Below, in pieces: positions 8,936 through 17,327 of a stretch of 64,000 nt of DNA (within the stretch, counting starts at the first letter, position 1; the number at the start of each line of letters is the position of its first letter). The notes under the pieces were generated by a model. That model saw only the letters and a program-made list of their open reading frames with translations, was not told the origin of the DNA and did not search any database. Source of the stretch: an uncultured Pelagibacteraceae bacterium (lineage in GTDB: Bacteria > Pseudomonadota > Alphaproteobacteria > Pelagibacterales > Pelagibacteraceae); contig CACAHE010000002.1 of assembly GCA_902532195.1 (NCBI GenBank), forward strand, positions 1 through 64,000, written 5' to 3'. The translations under genes were made by a program, and so were the position numbers.

Positions 8936-10333
8936 ATGATATCTGCAAATATTTTAGCAATATTTTATCTTATCTCAGGTGTACTTTTTATTTTAGCCCT
9001 TAGAGGACTTTCTTCACCAGAAACTTCAAGACAAGGAAATTTGTTTGGAATAATTGGGATGACCTTGGCCATTGGTGTTACTATTATATCAGTAGGTAAT
9101 TTTTCAACTGGGTTTTTATATTTAATAATTTTATTATTAATTGGTGGATCAATTGGAGCTTTTATAGCTTTTAAAATTCCAATGACTGCAATGCCCGAGC
9201 TTGTGGCTGGTTTTCATAGTTTAGTTGGATTAGCAGCAGTTTTTGTAGCTATATCTGCTTTTTTAAATCCTGAAGTTTTTAATTTAGGAAAACCAGGAAC
9301 CATAAAGATTTCAAGTTTAATAGAGATGTCTTTAGGTGCTGCTATTGGGGCCGTAACATTTACAGGTTCTATTATAGCTTTTTTAAAATTAAGAGGAATA
9401 ATGTCTGGCTCACCTATAACTTTTTTTGGTCAACACTATTTAAATTTAGCTTTAGGAATTATTTTAATAGGTTTAATTTATTATTTATGTAAAACTCAAA
9501 CTGAGACTTGGTTTTGGACTATAATCGTAATCTCATTTTTACTTGGCGTTTTGTTAATTATTCCAATTGGAGGAGCTGATATGCCAGTAGTAATCTCAAT
9601 GCTAAATTCTTATTCAGGATGGGCTGCAGCAGGAATTGGATTTACTTTAGAAAATACTGCTTTAATAATAACAGGTGCATTAGTTGGTTCATCTGGAGCC
9701 ATACTGTCTTATATAATGTGCAAAGGAATGAACCGTTCTTTCTTTAATGTTATATTAGGGGGATGGGGCGCAACAAACCAAATATCATCAAGCAAATCAA
9801 AAGAGCAAAAACCTGTAAAAAGTGGAAATGCAGATGATGCTGCTTTTTTAATGAAAAATGCGTCATCTGTTATTATTGTTCCTGGTTACGGTATGGCAGT
9901 TGCGCAGGCCCAACATGCGCTTAGGGAAATGGTAGATGCTTTAAAAAAAAATGGTGTCAAAGTAACTTATGCAATCCATCCAGTTGCAGGAAGAATGCCA
10001 GGACATATGAATGTGCTATTAGCTGAAGCTAACGTACCTTATGATGAAGTTTTTGAATTAGAAGAAATTAATAATGATTTCGCTAATTGTGATGTAGCTT
10101 ATGTTATTGGAGCTAACGATGTTACAAATCCAGTAGCTAAATCAGATCCCCAAAGTCCAATATATGGGATGCCAATTTTAGATGTAGAAAAATCAAAATC
10201 AGTACTTTTTGTAAAAAGAAGTTTATCACCAGGTTACGCTGGTATTGATAATGACTTATTTTATAGGGATAATACTCTAATGTTATTTTCTGATGCTAAG
10301 AAAATGACTGAGGATATAATTAAAAATTTATAA
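8936..10333 (+). CDS. pntB: NAD(P) transhydrogenase subunit beta
   Basis: A 465-residue subunit with about nine membrane helices in the first 270 residues and a cytosolic NADP(H)-binding Rossmann domain at the C-terminus. The motif GYGMAVAQAQHAL near residue 315 and the GANDVTNP segment further on are hallmarks of the NADP-binding domain III. It completes the membrane channel with PntAB. In a cell whose Gap may use NADP(H), this enzyme would be a direct source or sink of reducing power; that link is inference. Confidence 0.96.
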   Translation: MISANILAIFYLISGVLFILALRGLSSPETSRQGNLFGIIGMTLAIGVTIISVGNFSTGFLYLIILLLIGGSIGAFIAFKIPMTAMPELVAGFHSLVGLAAVFVAISAFLNPEVFNLGKPGTIKISSLIEMSLGAAIGAVTFTGSIIAFLKLRGIMSGSPITFFGQHYLNLALGIILIGLIYYLCKTQTETWFWTIIVISFLLGVLLIIPIGGADMPVVISMLNSYSGWAAAGIGFTLENTALIITGALVGSSGAILSYIMCKGMNRSFFNVILGGWGATNQISSSKSKEQKPVKSGNADDAAFLMKNASSVIIVPGYGMAVAQAQHALREMVDALKKNGVKVTYAIHPVAGRMPGHMNVLLAEANVPYDEVFELEEINNDFANCDVAYVIGANDVTNPVAKSDPQSPIYGMPILDVEKSKSVLFVKRSLSPGYAGIDNDLFYRDNTLMLFSDAKKMTEDIIKNL

Positions 10334-10336
10334 TTA

Positions 10337-11029
10337 ATGACAAAAATATATTGTGATATTGCTGATTTAAATTTAATAAAAAAATTTAATAAAAAAAAAA
10401 TTGTAAAAGGCTTTACCACTAATCCAAGTTTAATTAGAAAGGCAGGAGCAAAAAACTATTATAAATATTGTCAAAGTATTTTAAAAATAACTAAAAAACC
10501 AATTTCTTTTGAGGTATTTGCTGATGATAATAAAAACATTATCACACAAGCATTAAAAATAAAAGATTGGGGAAATCAAATATTTGTTAAAGTTCCTGTT
10601 ACAAATTCTAAGGGTGTATTTCTTGGAAAAGCTATAAATTATCTAAACAAAAAAAATATTAAGTTAAATATAACTGCTGTATATACTGCTAAACAGACTT
10701 CCCAAATATTAAGTAAAATAAATAAAAAAACAAAAGTAATTATATCCATTTTTGCTGGAAGAATGGCTGACAAAGGCAAAGATCCAATTCCTGAATTTAA
10801 AAAAAGCTTAAAAATTTCAAAAAAATATAAAAATGTTGAAATTCTTTGGGCAAGTGTACGTGAACCATATAATTATATTCAGGCCAAACAATTAAAATGT
10901 CATATTATTACTGTGCCTCCACAAATAATTGAGAAAATAGAAAATTTTGGCAAGACTTATAAAGAGCTAACAATAAATACTGTAAAAGCATTTCTTGTTG
11001 ATAGTAAAAAATCTAATTTTAAGATTTAA
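10337..11029 (+). CDS. Transaldolase / fructose-6-phosphate aldolase family protein
   Basis: A 230-residue TIM-barrel enzyme of the short transaldolase (TalC/Fsa) family, which moves dihydroxyacetone units among sugar phosphates through a Schiff base. D7, the TTNPSL segment (27-32) and K85 in VKVPVTNSKG are the expected catalytic residues. It begins 3 nt after pntB, so it is probably transcribed with the transhydrogenase operon. With the transketolase at 17328 it would give a non-oxidative pentose phosphate route. Transaldolase and aldolase activities cannot be separated by eye. Confidence 0.85.
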   Translation: MTKIYCDIADLNLIKKFNKKKIVKGFTTNPSLIRKAGAKNYYKYCQSILKITKKPISFEVFADDNKNIITQALKIKDWGNQIFVKVPVTNSKGVFLGKAINYLNKKNIKLNITAVYTAKQTSQILSKINKKTKVIISIFAGRMADKGKDPIPEFKKSLKISKKYKNVEILWASVREPYNYIQAKQLKCHIITVPPQIIEKIENFGKTYKELTINTVKAFLVDSKKSNFKI

Positions 11030-11047
11030 GATAAATATTTTAAATTT

Positions 11048-11124
11048 TGGTTGCGGGGGACGGATTTGAACCGCCGACCTCAAGGTTATGAGCCTTGCGA
11101 GCTACCAGGCTGCTCCACCCCGCG
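11048..11124 (-). tRNA. Initiator tRNA-Met (CAU)
   Basis: On the minus strand the 77-nt gene starts CGCGGGG and ends with an encoded CCA (tgg at 11048-11050 on the plus strand). The anticodon loop reads CTCATAA with anticodon CAU. The first base C does not pair with A72, and three G-C pairs close the anticodon stem area as in initiators. It follows rpsU on the same strand with a 4-nt gap and is likely processed from the same transcript. Confidence 0.96.
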
Positions 11125-11128
11125 GTAT

Positions 11129-11323
11129 TTAAAATCTGTTCCTTAATTTATTTAACTTTTTTACCCTTTTAATATTTTCCTGGAGAATTCTTTTTTTTTT
11201 TTCAGACGGCTTCTCGTATGTATTTTTAAGTTTGATTATTTTAAAAAAACCATCTCTCTGAAGTTTTCTTTTTAAAACCCTCAGCGCTTGTTCTACATTA
11301 TTATCTTTAACTTCTATTTTAAT
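11129..11323 (-). CDS. rpsU: 30S ribosomal protein S21, probable AUU start
   Basis: A small basic ribosomal protein with the family signature KDNNVEQALRVLKRKLQRDG. No ATG precedes this signature. A TTG at 11335 is in frame, but it overlaps a perfect Shine-Dalgarno GGAGGT (11329-11334, minus strand) and so cannot use it. Five bases after GGAGG is an ATT codon at 11321-11323. Starting there gives MKIEVKDNN, six residues before DNN, as in typical S21 proteins, and a 64-residue product. I therefore place the start at AUU, a rare initiator known in other bacteria for infC and pcnB. The protein identity is secure; the start is inference. Confidence 0.88.
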   Translation of the reverse strand: MKIEVKDNNVEQALRVLKRKLQRDGFFKIIKLKNTYEKPSEKKKRILQENIKRVKKLNKLRNRF

Positions 11324-11392
11324 AACTACCTCCAAAAAACGTGATTAATTATCACTTTAAAATTTAATTGTCTATTAAAATTCATAATTTTA

Positions 11393-11959
11393 CTAAGCTT
11401 GTTTTGCCTTTTCTTTCTCTCTTTTTTCTCTTTTTATTCTTCTCTCAGCTTTTTCAGTTGCCTCAATTAGATCTTTTTGGGAAATTAATCCCATTGCAAC
11501 TGGGTCTTTAGGATTAAGATTATTATAGTTCCAATAACTTTTATTTCTTATTGCGACTACAGAATTTTTTGTAATTCCTGCAAGTTTTGCAACTTGAGAA
11601 TCTTTAAGTATTGAATGATTTCTAATTAGCCATAAAGCTGAATCTGGTTTATCTTGTTTTTTTGACAAAGGAACATAACGTTTAATTTTTTTTTCAGTAG
11701 TACTTATTTCTACATCGTAAGTTTTAATATTTAATGGTCTATTTTCATCTTTAGATGATAGCTCAATTTCCTCCCTTGTTAATTGACCAGACATAATTGG
11801 ATTGTATCCAACTATTCCTTTTGCCACTTCTCCATCAGCAATACCTTGAATTTCTACTTCATGAAGTTTACAAAAATTTGCTATTTGTTTGAAAGTTAAA
11901 GTAGTATTTTCAACTAACCAAACAGCTGTAGCCATTGGCATTAAAGGTGTATTAGACAT
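11393..11959 (-). CDS. trcR: DUF1013 / TrcR-type cell-cycle transcriptional regulator
   Basis: A 188-residue alphaproteobacterial protein that begins [19 protein letters not shown], the invariant start of the DUF1013 family, now named TrcR for its role in cell-cycle transcription. Two helix-turn-helix-like repeats are visible: TLTFKQIANFCKLHEVEIQG near the N-terminus and SILKDSQVAKLAGITKNSV around residues 114-134. The C-terminus is a highly charged Lys/Glu tail. Its start overlaps the rpmE stop by one base. The same association with ribosomal and carbon genes suggests growth-linked expression. Confidence 0.85.
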   Translation of the reverse strand: MSNTPLMPMATAVWLVENTTLTFKQIANFCKLHEVEIQGIADGEVAKGIVGYNPIMSGQLTREEIELSSKDENRPLNIKTYDVEISTTEKKIKRYVPLSKKQDKPDSALWLIRNHSILKDSQVAKLAGITKNSVVAIRNKSYWNYNNLNPKDPVAMGLISQKDLIEATEKAERRIKREKREKEKAKQA

Positions 11960-12189
11960 TAAACTTTTTTCTCTGATCTAAAATTTTGAAATTTTTTATT
12001 AAATTTACTTACTCTTCCTTTATCAAGGATTTTTTGTTTACCACCTGTCCATGCAGCATGGGATTTTGGATCTATTTCTAACTTAAGCACCTCTCCTTCG
12101 GATCCCCAAGTAGACATAGTTTCAAAGTGTGTCCCATCCGTCATTTCAACTTTTATTTTATGGTAGTTAGGATGTATTTTTTTTTTCAT
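11959..12189 (-). CDS. rpmE: 50S ribosomal protein L31
   Basis: A 76-residue L31 beginning [20 protein letters not shown] with the later segment [20 protein letters not shown]. The CxxC zinc-binding pairs of zinc-type L31 are absent, so this is the cysteine-minus form, which does not serve as a zinc reserve. It is the gene before trcR in a minus-strand run that starts at tkt. The suhB stop is 35 nt upstream. Confidence 0.94.
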   Translation of the reverse strand: MKKKIHPNYHKIKVEMTDGTHFETMSTWGSEGEVLKLEIDPKSHAAWTGGKQKILDKGRVSKFNKKFQNFRSEKKV

Positions 12190-12224
12190 AGCGGGTTTTA
12201 TAACAAAAGGATAATTAAAAACAA

Positions 12225-12965
12225 TTAAAAGTTATTTAGTTTTTCAAGCATTTTTTTATTAATATTGATACTTGAGGCTTTAATATTAATATTGTCAGAA
12301 CTATATTTATTTAAATCATTAACTTTTCCTCCTGCCTCCTGAACTATTGCAACGCCAGCAGCAATATCCCAAATATTTATATTATTTTGGAAAAAACCAT
12401 CAAATCTTCCAGACCCAGTGTAAGCTAAATCTAAAGCCGCACATCCAGTTACTCTTGTGTTTAAATCAGATTGAACTGCTCCAGATATATTTGTTGCAAA
12501 CAAACATTCATCCAAATTATTTTTTTTCGATACTCTTATTCTATGATTGTTGAAATAAGCTCCATTATTTTTCTCAGCATAAAACATTTCATTTTTGATT
12601 GGGTCAAATACTAATCCAGAAAAAATTTCATTGCCAGATTTTAGAGCTATAGATATTGCAAAATGTGGAATTCCATGAAGAAAATTAGTTGTCCCATCAA
12701 TTGGGTCTATTATCCAAATATTTTTTTTATCAGAATTTTCTATATATCCGGCTTCTTCACTTAATATTGAAAAATTTTTTTTTCCTTTTAACAACTCTTC
12801 AATGAGTATTTTTTCAACTTTTTTATCGGAATTTGTTACAAAATCTCTTGGACCTTTTAATGAAACTTGTAAGTTTTCAACCTCACCAAAATCCCTTATA
12901 AGAATTTTTGAAGCTTTTTCACATGCCTTGATCATTATATTTAGATTTGGAGAAATACTATTCAT
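12225..12965 (-). CDS. suhB: Inositol-1-monophosphatase family protein (SuhB-like)
   Basis: A 246-residue Mg-dependent sugar-phosphate phosphatase. The metal-binding residues are visible as E70-E71 (LSEEAGY), DPIDGTTN (87-94) and the C-terminal [15 protein letters not shown]. The family hydrolyses inositol phosphate and related substrates, and in E. coli SuhB also assists rRNA transcription. Which role applies here cannot be decided, but the neighbours efp, rpmE and rpsU are translation genes. It is 3 nt downstream of efp in the same operon. Confidence 0.88.
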   Translation of the reverse strand: MNSISPNLNIMIKACEKASKILIRDFGEVENLQVSLKGPRDFVTNSDKKVEKILIEELLKGKKNFSILSEEAGYIENSDKKNIWIIDPIDGTTNFLHGIPHFAISIALKSGNEIFSGLVFDPIKNEMFYAEKNNGAYFNNHRIRVSKKNNLDECLFATNISGAVQSDLNTRVTGCAALDLAYTGSGRFDGFFQNNINIWDIAAGVAIVQEAGGKVNDLNKYSSDNINIKASSININKKMLEKLNNF

Positions 12966-12968
12966 TAG

Positions 12969-13529
12969 CTAAACCTTTTTTACATATTCTATAGTTCTTG
13001 TATCGATTATAACCTCATCACCACTTTCTATAAATGGTGGCACTTGAATTTTTAATCCATTTTCTAATGTTGCCGGTTTATACGAAGATGATACTGTTTG
13101 ACCCTTAATAGATGCATCTGTAGATTCAATTTTACAATTTATTTGTTTTGGCAATGCTATAGACAGAGCTTTATCGTTGTAGAAGCTTATAACTACGTCT
13201 AAATTTTCAGTTAAAAAATTTCCTTTTTCACCTATTATTTGTTTAGCAACATTTATTTGTTCAAAAGTTTTTGGTTCCATAAAATAATAATTTTTTTCAT
13301 CTTTATACAAATATGAATATTTTGTCTCTTCTAATGAAGCTTTTTCAACAGTATCACTTGATCTAAACCTTTCATTTAGTTTTATATGTTTATTTACACT
13401 TTTCATCTCTACTTGATTAAAAGCACCTCCTTTTCCAGGTTTAACATGTTGTGTTTTTAAAACTTCCCACAAATCATCTTTGTGTTCAATTAACATTCCA
13501 GGTTTTATTTCATTTCCAGATATTTTCAT
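12969..13529 (-). CDS. efp: Elongation factor P
   Basis: A 186-residue three-domain factor that relieves ribosome stalling at proline stretches. The loop KPGKGGAFNQVEMK carries the lysine (K33) that is beta-lysylated in organisms with EpmA; whether it is modified here is unknown. The C-terminal VPPFIESGDEVIIDTRT is the conserved OB-fold end. The start overlaps thiE by 4 nt, so the two are translationally coupled. Confidence 0.96.
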   Translation of the reverse strand: MKISGNEIKPGMLIEHKDDLWEVLKTQHVKPGKGGAFNQVEMKSVNKHIKLNERFRSSDTVEKASLEETKYSYLYKDEKNYYFMEPKTFEQINVAKQIIGEKGNFLTENLDVVISFYNDKALSIALPKQINCKIESTDASIKGQTVSSSYKPATLENGLKIQVPPFIESGDEVIIDTRTIEYVKKV

Positions 13530-14140
13530 TTTAATTTAAGAATAGCCTCATACGGCATAAGTTTTTTATTATTCCAAATGTAGCTTGAAATAGCCAAAAA
13601 GTTAGCTTTATTCAATAAAAGTTTTTTATAATTGCTAAATTTTATTCCTCCTATAGCTACTATGGGAATATTTGTCATTTTTTTAGCAGTTTTTAAAAGT
13701 TTTATATTAGCCTTATGTTTAATTTTTTTTGTTTTTGTAAAATAAAAAGAGCCAAGGGCTATATAGTCAACCTCATCATTCATAGCTTTTTTAATGAGTT
13801 TTGTAGAATTATGGCATGTAACTCCAACTATTTTATTTTTTAGTATTTTTCTTGCTGACAGAACAGTTGAATCAGATTGACCCAAATGACACCCATCTGC
13901 TTTTATTTTGTTTGCTAGTTTTGCACTATCGTTAATAATTAATTTTACTTTGTACTTATTACATATTTTTTTTATTTTTTTTCCAATTAAAATAATTTTA
14001 TTTGGTTTTTCATTTTTTAATCTTAGTTGAAAAAATGATACTTTTCTGGTTTTCAATACCTTTTCTAGATTTTGGTAAAATAACTCATTTTTTATATTTA
14101 TAGGAGAAATTAGGTATATAAATTTATTAGTTTTTTTCAA
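13526..14140 (-). CDS. thiE: Thiamine-phosphate synthase (ThiE-like)
   Basis: A 204-residue TIM-barrel protein. The phosphate- and pyrimidine-binding segments FFQLRLK, IINDSAKLANKIKADGCHLG, VGVTCHN and VDYIALGSFYFTKTK are in the order seen in ThiE/TenI proteins, and IPIVAIGGI is the C-terminal phosphate loop. ThiE joins hydroxymethylpyrimidine diphosphate with thiazole phosphate. The sequence is lysine-rich and more divergent than its neighbours, so a TenI-like role is the alternative. thiD at 32962 supplies the pyrimidine diphosphate substrate. The gene overlaps fba upstream (14 nt) and efp downstream (4 nt). No TPP riboswitch was seen nearby. Confidence 0.82.
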   Translation of the reverse strand: MKKTNKFIYLISPINIKNELFYQNLEKVLKTRKVSFFQLRLKNEKPNKIILIGKKIKKICNKYKVKLIINDSAKLANKIKADGCHLGQSDSTVLSARKILKNKIVGVTCHNSTKLIKKAMNDEVDYIALGSFYFTKTKKIKHKANIKLLKTAKKMTNIPIVAIGGIKFSNYKKLLLNKANFLAISSYIWNNKKLMPYEAILKLK

Positions 14141-15134
14141 CCTGCTCCGACCATTTGCCCTTTGAGGCTAAACTGCACATATTAGCTCTATGGTTAAAAA
14201 TTTTTTGAGTTCCTTCTATGTCATCAAGGTTATTAGACCAATATTTAAGAGCACTTTGTTGCAGTGCTCTTCCGTAAGAATATGTCATTATAAAATTTAA
14301 TTTATTAATTTTATTAATTGAATTTAAATTTTTTGTAGCTTCTATTTCGGTTTGACCGCCTGATAAAAATGCGATTCCAGGCACTTCAGATGGAACACTT
14401 TCTTTTAAACATTTAATTGTTAGTTCAGCTATTTCTTCAGTTGATATTTTTTGATTACTGCTGGATCCAGGTAATATCATATTTGGTTTTAATATTGTTC
14501 CAGTTAAATCTACCTTTTGTAAAATTAACTCTTCATAACATTTTTTAATTACCTCAGATGTTTTCTTTAAACATATTTCTGCAGAATGATTTCCTTCCAT
14601 TAATACCTCAGGCTCAACTATTGGAACCATTCCAGACTCTTGAACTAAAGCAGCGTACCTTGCTAAAGAGTGAGCATTAGAGGTTACCGCAATTTGACTC
14701 GGATAATTATTGCCAATTATATAAACACCTCTCCATTTAGCAAACCTAGCTCCAAGACTGTAATAGACCTTAAGTCTTTCTCTTAAACCATCTAGTCCCT
14801 CAGTAATTTTTTCTTCTGTAGAATTAGCTAAAACTTTTGCACCTGTATCTACTTTGATACCTGGCACTGCACCTGTTTTAGAAATTATACTTGGTATTTT
14901 ATTTGAATTAAATTCTTGTTTTATTGTTTCGTCATATAATATTACACCGCCAATACATGATTTCATACTATCAGAAGAAAATAAAGTGTGCCTAAATTTT
15001 AATCTATTATTTTCAGTAGATTCAACATTTACACTTTCTAATCTTTTTTTCATTGTTCCAGTACTTTCATCGGTAGCTAGAATACCTTTACCAGAAGAAA
15101 TTATTTTTAAAGCGATAGTGTTTAATTCTGACAT
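14127..15134 (-). CDS. fba: Fructose-bisphosphate aldolase, class I
   Basis: A 335-residue Schiff-base aldolase of the animal-like class I type, interconverting fructose-1,6-bisphosphate with two triose phosphates. Evidence: GKGILATDESTGTMKKRL at the N-terminus, GARFAKWRGV (128-136), PIVEPEVL (171-178), and the Schiff-base lysine K216 in GTILKPNMILPG. The gene follows pgk without a gap and precedes thiE. With gap, pgk and tkt it forms one operon for triose-hexose interconversion. Confidence 0.96.
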   Translation of the reverse strand: MSELNTIALKIISSGKGILATDESTGTMKKRLESVNVESTENNRLKFRHTLFSSDSMKSCIGGVILYDETIKQEFNSNKIPSIISKTGAVPGIKVDTGAKVLANSTEEKITEGLDGLRERLKVYYSLGARFAKWRGVYIIGNNYPSQIAVTSNAHSLARYAALVQESGMVPIVEPEVLMEGNHSAEICLKKTSEVIKKCYEELILQKVDLTGTILKPNMILPGSSSNQKISTEEIAELTIKCLKESVPSEVPGIAFLSGGQTEIEATKNLNSINKINKLNFIMTYSYGRALQQSALKYWSNNLDDIEGTQKIFNHRANMCSLASKGKWSEQVEKN

Positions 15135-16319
15135 TTATTTTAGTGCTTTTATACCAGGTAATTCTTTACCTTCAAGAAATTCTAAAAATGCGCCACCTGC
15201 AGTTGAAACAAAATTAAAATCATTAAACAAATTTAATTTATTTATTACCGCAACAGTATCCCCGCCTCCTATTACAGAATAAATTTTTCCTTCCTTTGTT
15301 TTTTGCGATATCTCTTCAGCAATCTGAAAACTTCCTTTTGCAAAACTTTCATTTTCAAAATAACCTGCAGGTCCATTCCACAGTATTGTTTTAGAGGAAT
15401 TTATTAAATTTAAAATTTTATTTATTGTTAGTAAACCTATATCGAGTATCATATCTTCACTATCTAATTGATTTTGATTTTTAAATTTAGCAGCATCGTT
15501 AAATTTTTTTCCTACTGAATAATCTTCAGGAAAAACTAAATTACAGTTATTTTTTTTTGCCAATTCGACAATATTTTTTATAGTATCATCAAAGTTTTTC
15601 TCATAAATTGACTTTCCTATATTCATGTTAAAAGACTTTAGAAAAGTATTTGCCATTCCCCCTACAATTACAATATTATCAAATTTTGGAATAAGATTTT
15701 CTATTATTTTAATTTTTGTTGATACTTTCGATCCACCAATAATACAAGTTATAGGTTTTACAATATTTGTTGTTATTTTATTTAGAGCTTTTAGTTCTGA
15801 ATTTAAAAGTATTCCGGCATATGCATCTACATACTTTGAAATTTTACTTACTGAAGCATGAGATCTGTGCGAACAAGAAAATGCCTCGTTTACATATAAA
15901 TCTCCAAGAGAAGCAATATGTTTGGCAAATTTTTCATCATTTTCTTCTTCTTCTGGATAAAATCTTATATTTTCTAGTAAAATAATTTTTTCTTTATTAA
16001 TTTTAAATATATTTTCCTTATTTAAATTATAGATATCATTTTTTAATAGCTTTACCGGTATATTAATTTGTTTAGAGAGATTTTCACTGACAGGTTTTAA
16101 GGACAAATCTTTTAATACTTTACCTTTTGGTCTCCCAATATGAGATATTATTATTAATTTTGCATTATTTTCTATTAAGAATTTTATAGTTGGTATAATT
16201 TTATCTATTCTATGCGTATCTGTAATTTTTCCATTTTTTAGAGGGACATTTAGATCTAGTCTAACCAGAATAGTTTTATTTGATAGATTCTTCTGCTCAA
16301 CTTCTAATATTGATTTCAT
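15135..16319 (-). CDS. pgk: Phosphoglycerate kinase
   Basis: A 394-residue two-lobed kinase that interconverts 1,3-bisphosphoglycerate and 3-phosphoglycerate with ADP/ATP. Motifs: VRLDLNVPLKNG (substrate lobe), SHIGRPKG, NEAFSCSHRSHAS, GGSKVSTKI and the nucleotide-binding VIGGGDTVA at the C-terminus. Its ATG overlaps the gap stop by one base and its stop abuts the fba start. Length is standard. Confidence 0.97.
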   Translation of the reverse strand: MKSILEVEQKNLSNKTILVRLDLNVPLKNGKITDTHRIDKIIPTIKFLIENNAKLIIISHIGRPKGKVLKDLSLKPVSENLSKQINIPVKLLKNDIYNLNKENIFKINKEKIILLENIRFYPEEEENDEKFAKHIASLGDLYVNEAFSCSHRSHASVSKISKYVDAYAGILLNSELKALNKITTNIVKPITCIIGGSKVSTKIKIIENLIPKFDNIVIVGGMANTFLKSFNMNIGKSIYEKNFDDTIKNIVELAKKNNCNLVFPEDYSVGKKFNDAAKFKNQNQLDSEDMILDIGLLTINKILNLINSSKTILWNGPAGYFENESFAKGSFQIAEEISQKTKEGKIYSVIGGGDTVAVINKLNLFNDFNFVSTAGGAFLEFLEGKELPGIKALK

Positions 16320-17326
16320 TAAATTTTTTTAGATATAAATTTAACTAAATCGCACATTCTGTTAGAGAAACCCCATTCATTATCATACCATGCGGATATT
16401 TTCCCCATATTATTTCCTACAACATTAGTTAGGGACGCGTCTACTATTGCTGAATTTGAATTATGATTGAAATCGGTAGAGACTAGTTTTTCATTTGTGA
16501 TGTCAAGCACCCCCTTTAAACTTCCTTTAGAAGACTTAAGTAAAGCACTATTTATTTTATCTACTGTTATATTATTTTTGGTACAAAAAACTAATTCTAT
16601 TATTGATACATTGGGAGTAGGCACTCTCATTGCAATACCTTCAAGTTTACCTTTTAAATCAGGTATTATTTCTCCAATAGACTTAGAGGCACCAGTTGAT
16701 GTTGGAACTATTGATTGAACTGCTGACCTCGCTCTTCTGGGGTCCTTATGGGAGTTGTCCAATAATCTTTGATCAGTTGTAAAAGAGTGAATTGTAGTCA
16801 TAAATCCTTTTTCAATGATAAAATTTTTGTTTAGCACATCAACAACAGGAGCAAGACAATTCGTTGTACATGATGCTGCAGAAATAATTTTATCTTCTAT
16901 AGTGATTGTATTTTCGTTTACTCCATAAACTATTGTTTTATCTGATTGTTTGCATGGAGCAGAAACTATAACTTTTTTTGCACCATTTTTAATATGAGGT
17001 AATATTTTTTCTTTTGAATTAAACTTTCCAGTGCATTCCAAAACATAATCCACACCATATTTTTTCCAATTTATATCTTCCAATTTGGTATGTTGAGTGT
17101 AGGTAATTTTTTTATTTTTTATTCTTAAATAACTTTTATCAAATTTAATTTCACAGTTAAATTTTCCATGAATAGAGTCGTATTTTAATAATTGAGAAGC
17201 AGTTTCAGAATTTGAACGATTATTTATATGTTTTATCTCAATATCTTTATAATTTTTTTCATATAAAGATCTTATTATCATTCTACCTATTCTTCCCAAA
17301 CCATTAATACCAATTTTTATTGCCAT
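16319..17326 (-). CDS. gap: Glyceraldehyde-3-phosphate dehydrogenase, probable NADP-preferring type
   Basis: A 335-residue GAPDH. The catalytic C153 (SAASCTTNCLAP) and H180 (TTIHSF) are present. The positions that select NAD are changed: the usual Asp after the second beta strand is N36 (INNRSN), and the loop that reads DLPHKD in NAD-specific enzymes is DNSHKD (N191, S192). In studied GAPDHs these same positions favour NADP(H) when altered, as in the gluconeogenic B. subtilis GapB. The enzyme may therefore run mainly toward triose phosphate using NADPH. The gene follows tkt by 1 nt and overlaps pgk by one base. Confidence 0.95.
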   Translation of the reverse strand: MAIKIGINGLGRIGRMIIRSLYEKNYKDIEIKHINNRSNSETASQLLKYDSIHGKFNCEIKFDKSYLRIKNKKITYTQHTKLEDINWKKYGVDYVLECTGKFNSKEKILPHIKNGAKKVIVSAPCKQSDKTIVYGVNENTITIEDKIISAASCTTNCLAPVVDVLNKNFIIEKGFMTTIHSFTTDQRLLDNSHKDPRRARSAVQSIVPTSTGASKSIGEIIPDLKGKLEGIAMRVPTPNVSIIELVFCTKNNITVDKINSALLKSSKGSLKGVLDITNEKLVSTDFNHNSNSAIVDASLTNVVGNNMGKISAWYDNEWGFSNRMCDLVKFISKKI

Positions 17327-17327
17327 A

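Noticed and set aside
13526..14140. TPP riboswitch near thiE, and likewise near thiD at 32962
   Set aside because: Both genes overlap or abut their upstream neighbours inside operons; there is no leader in which a riboswitch could fit.
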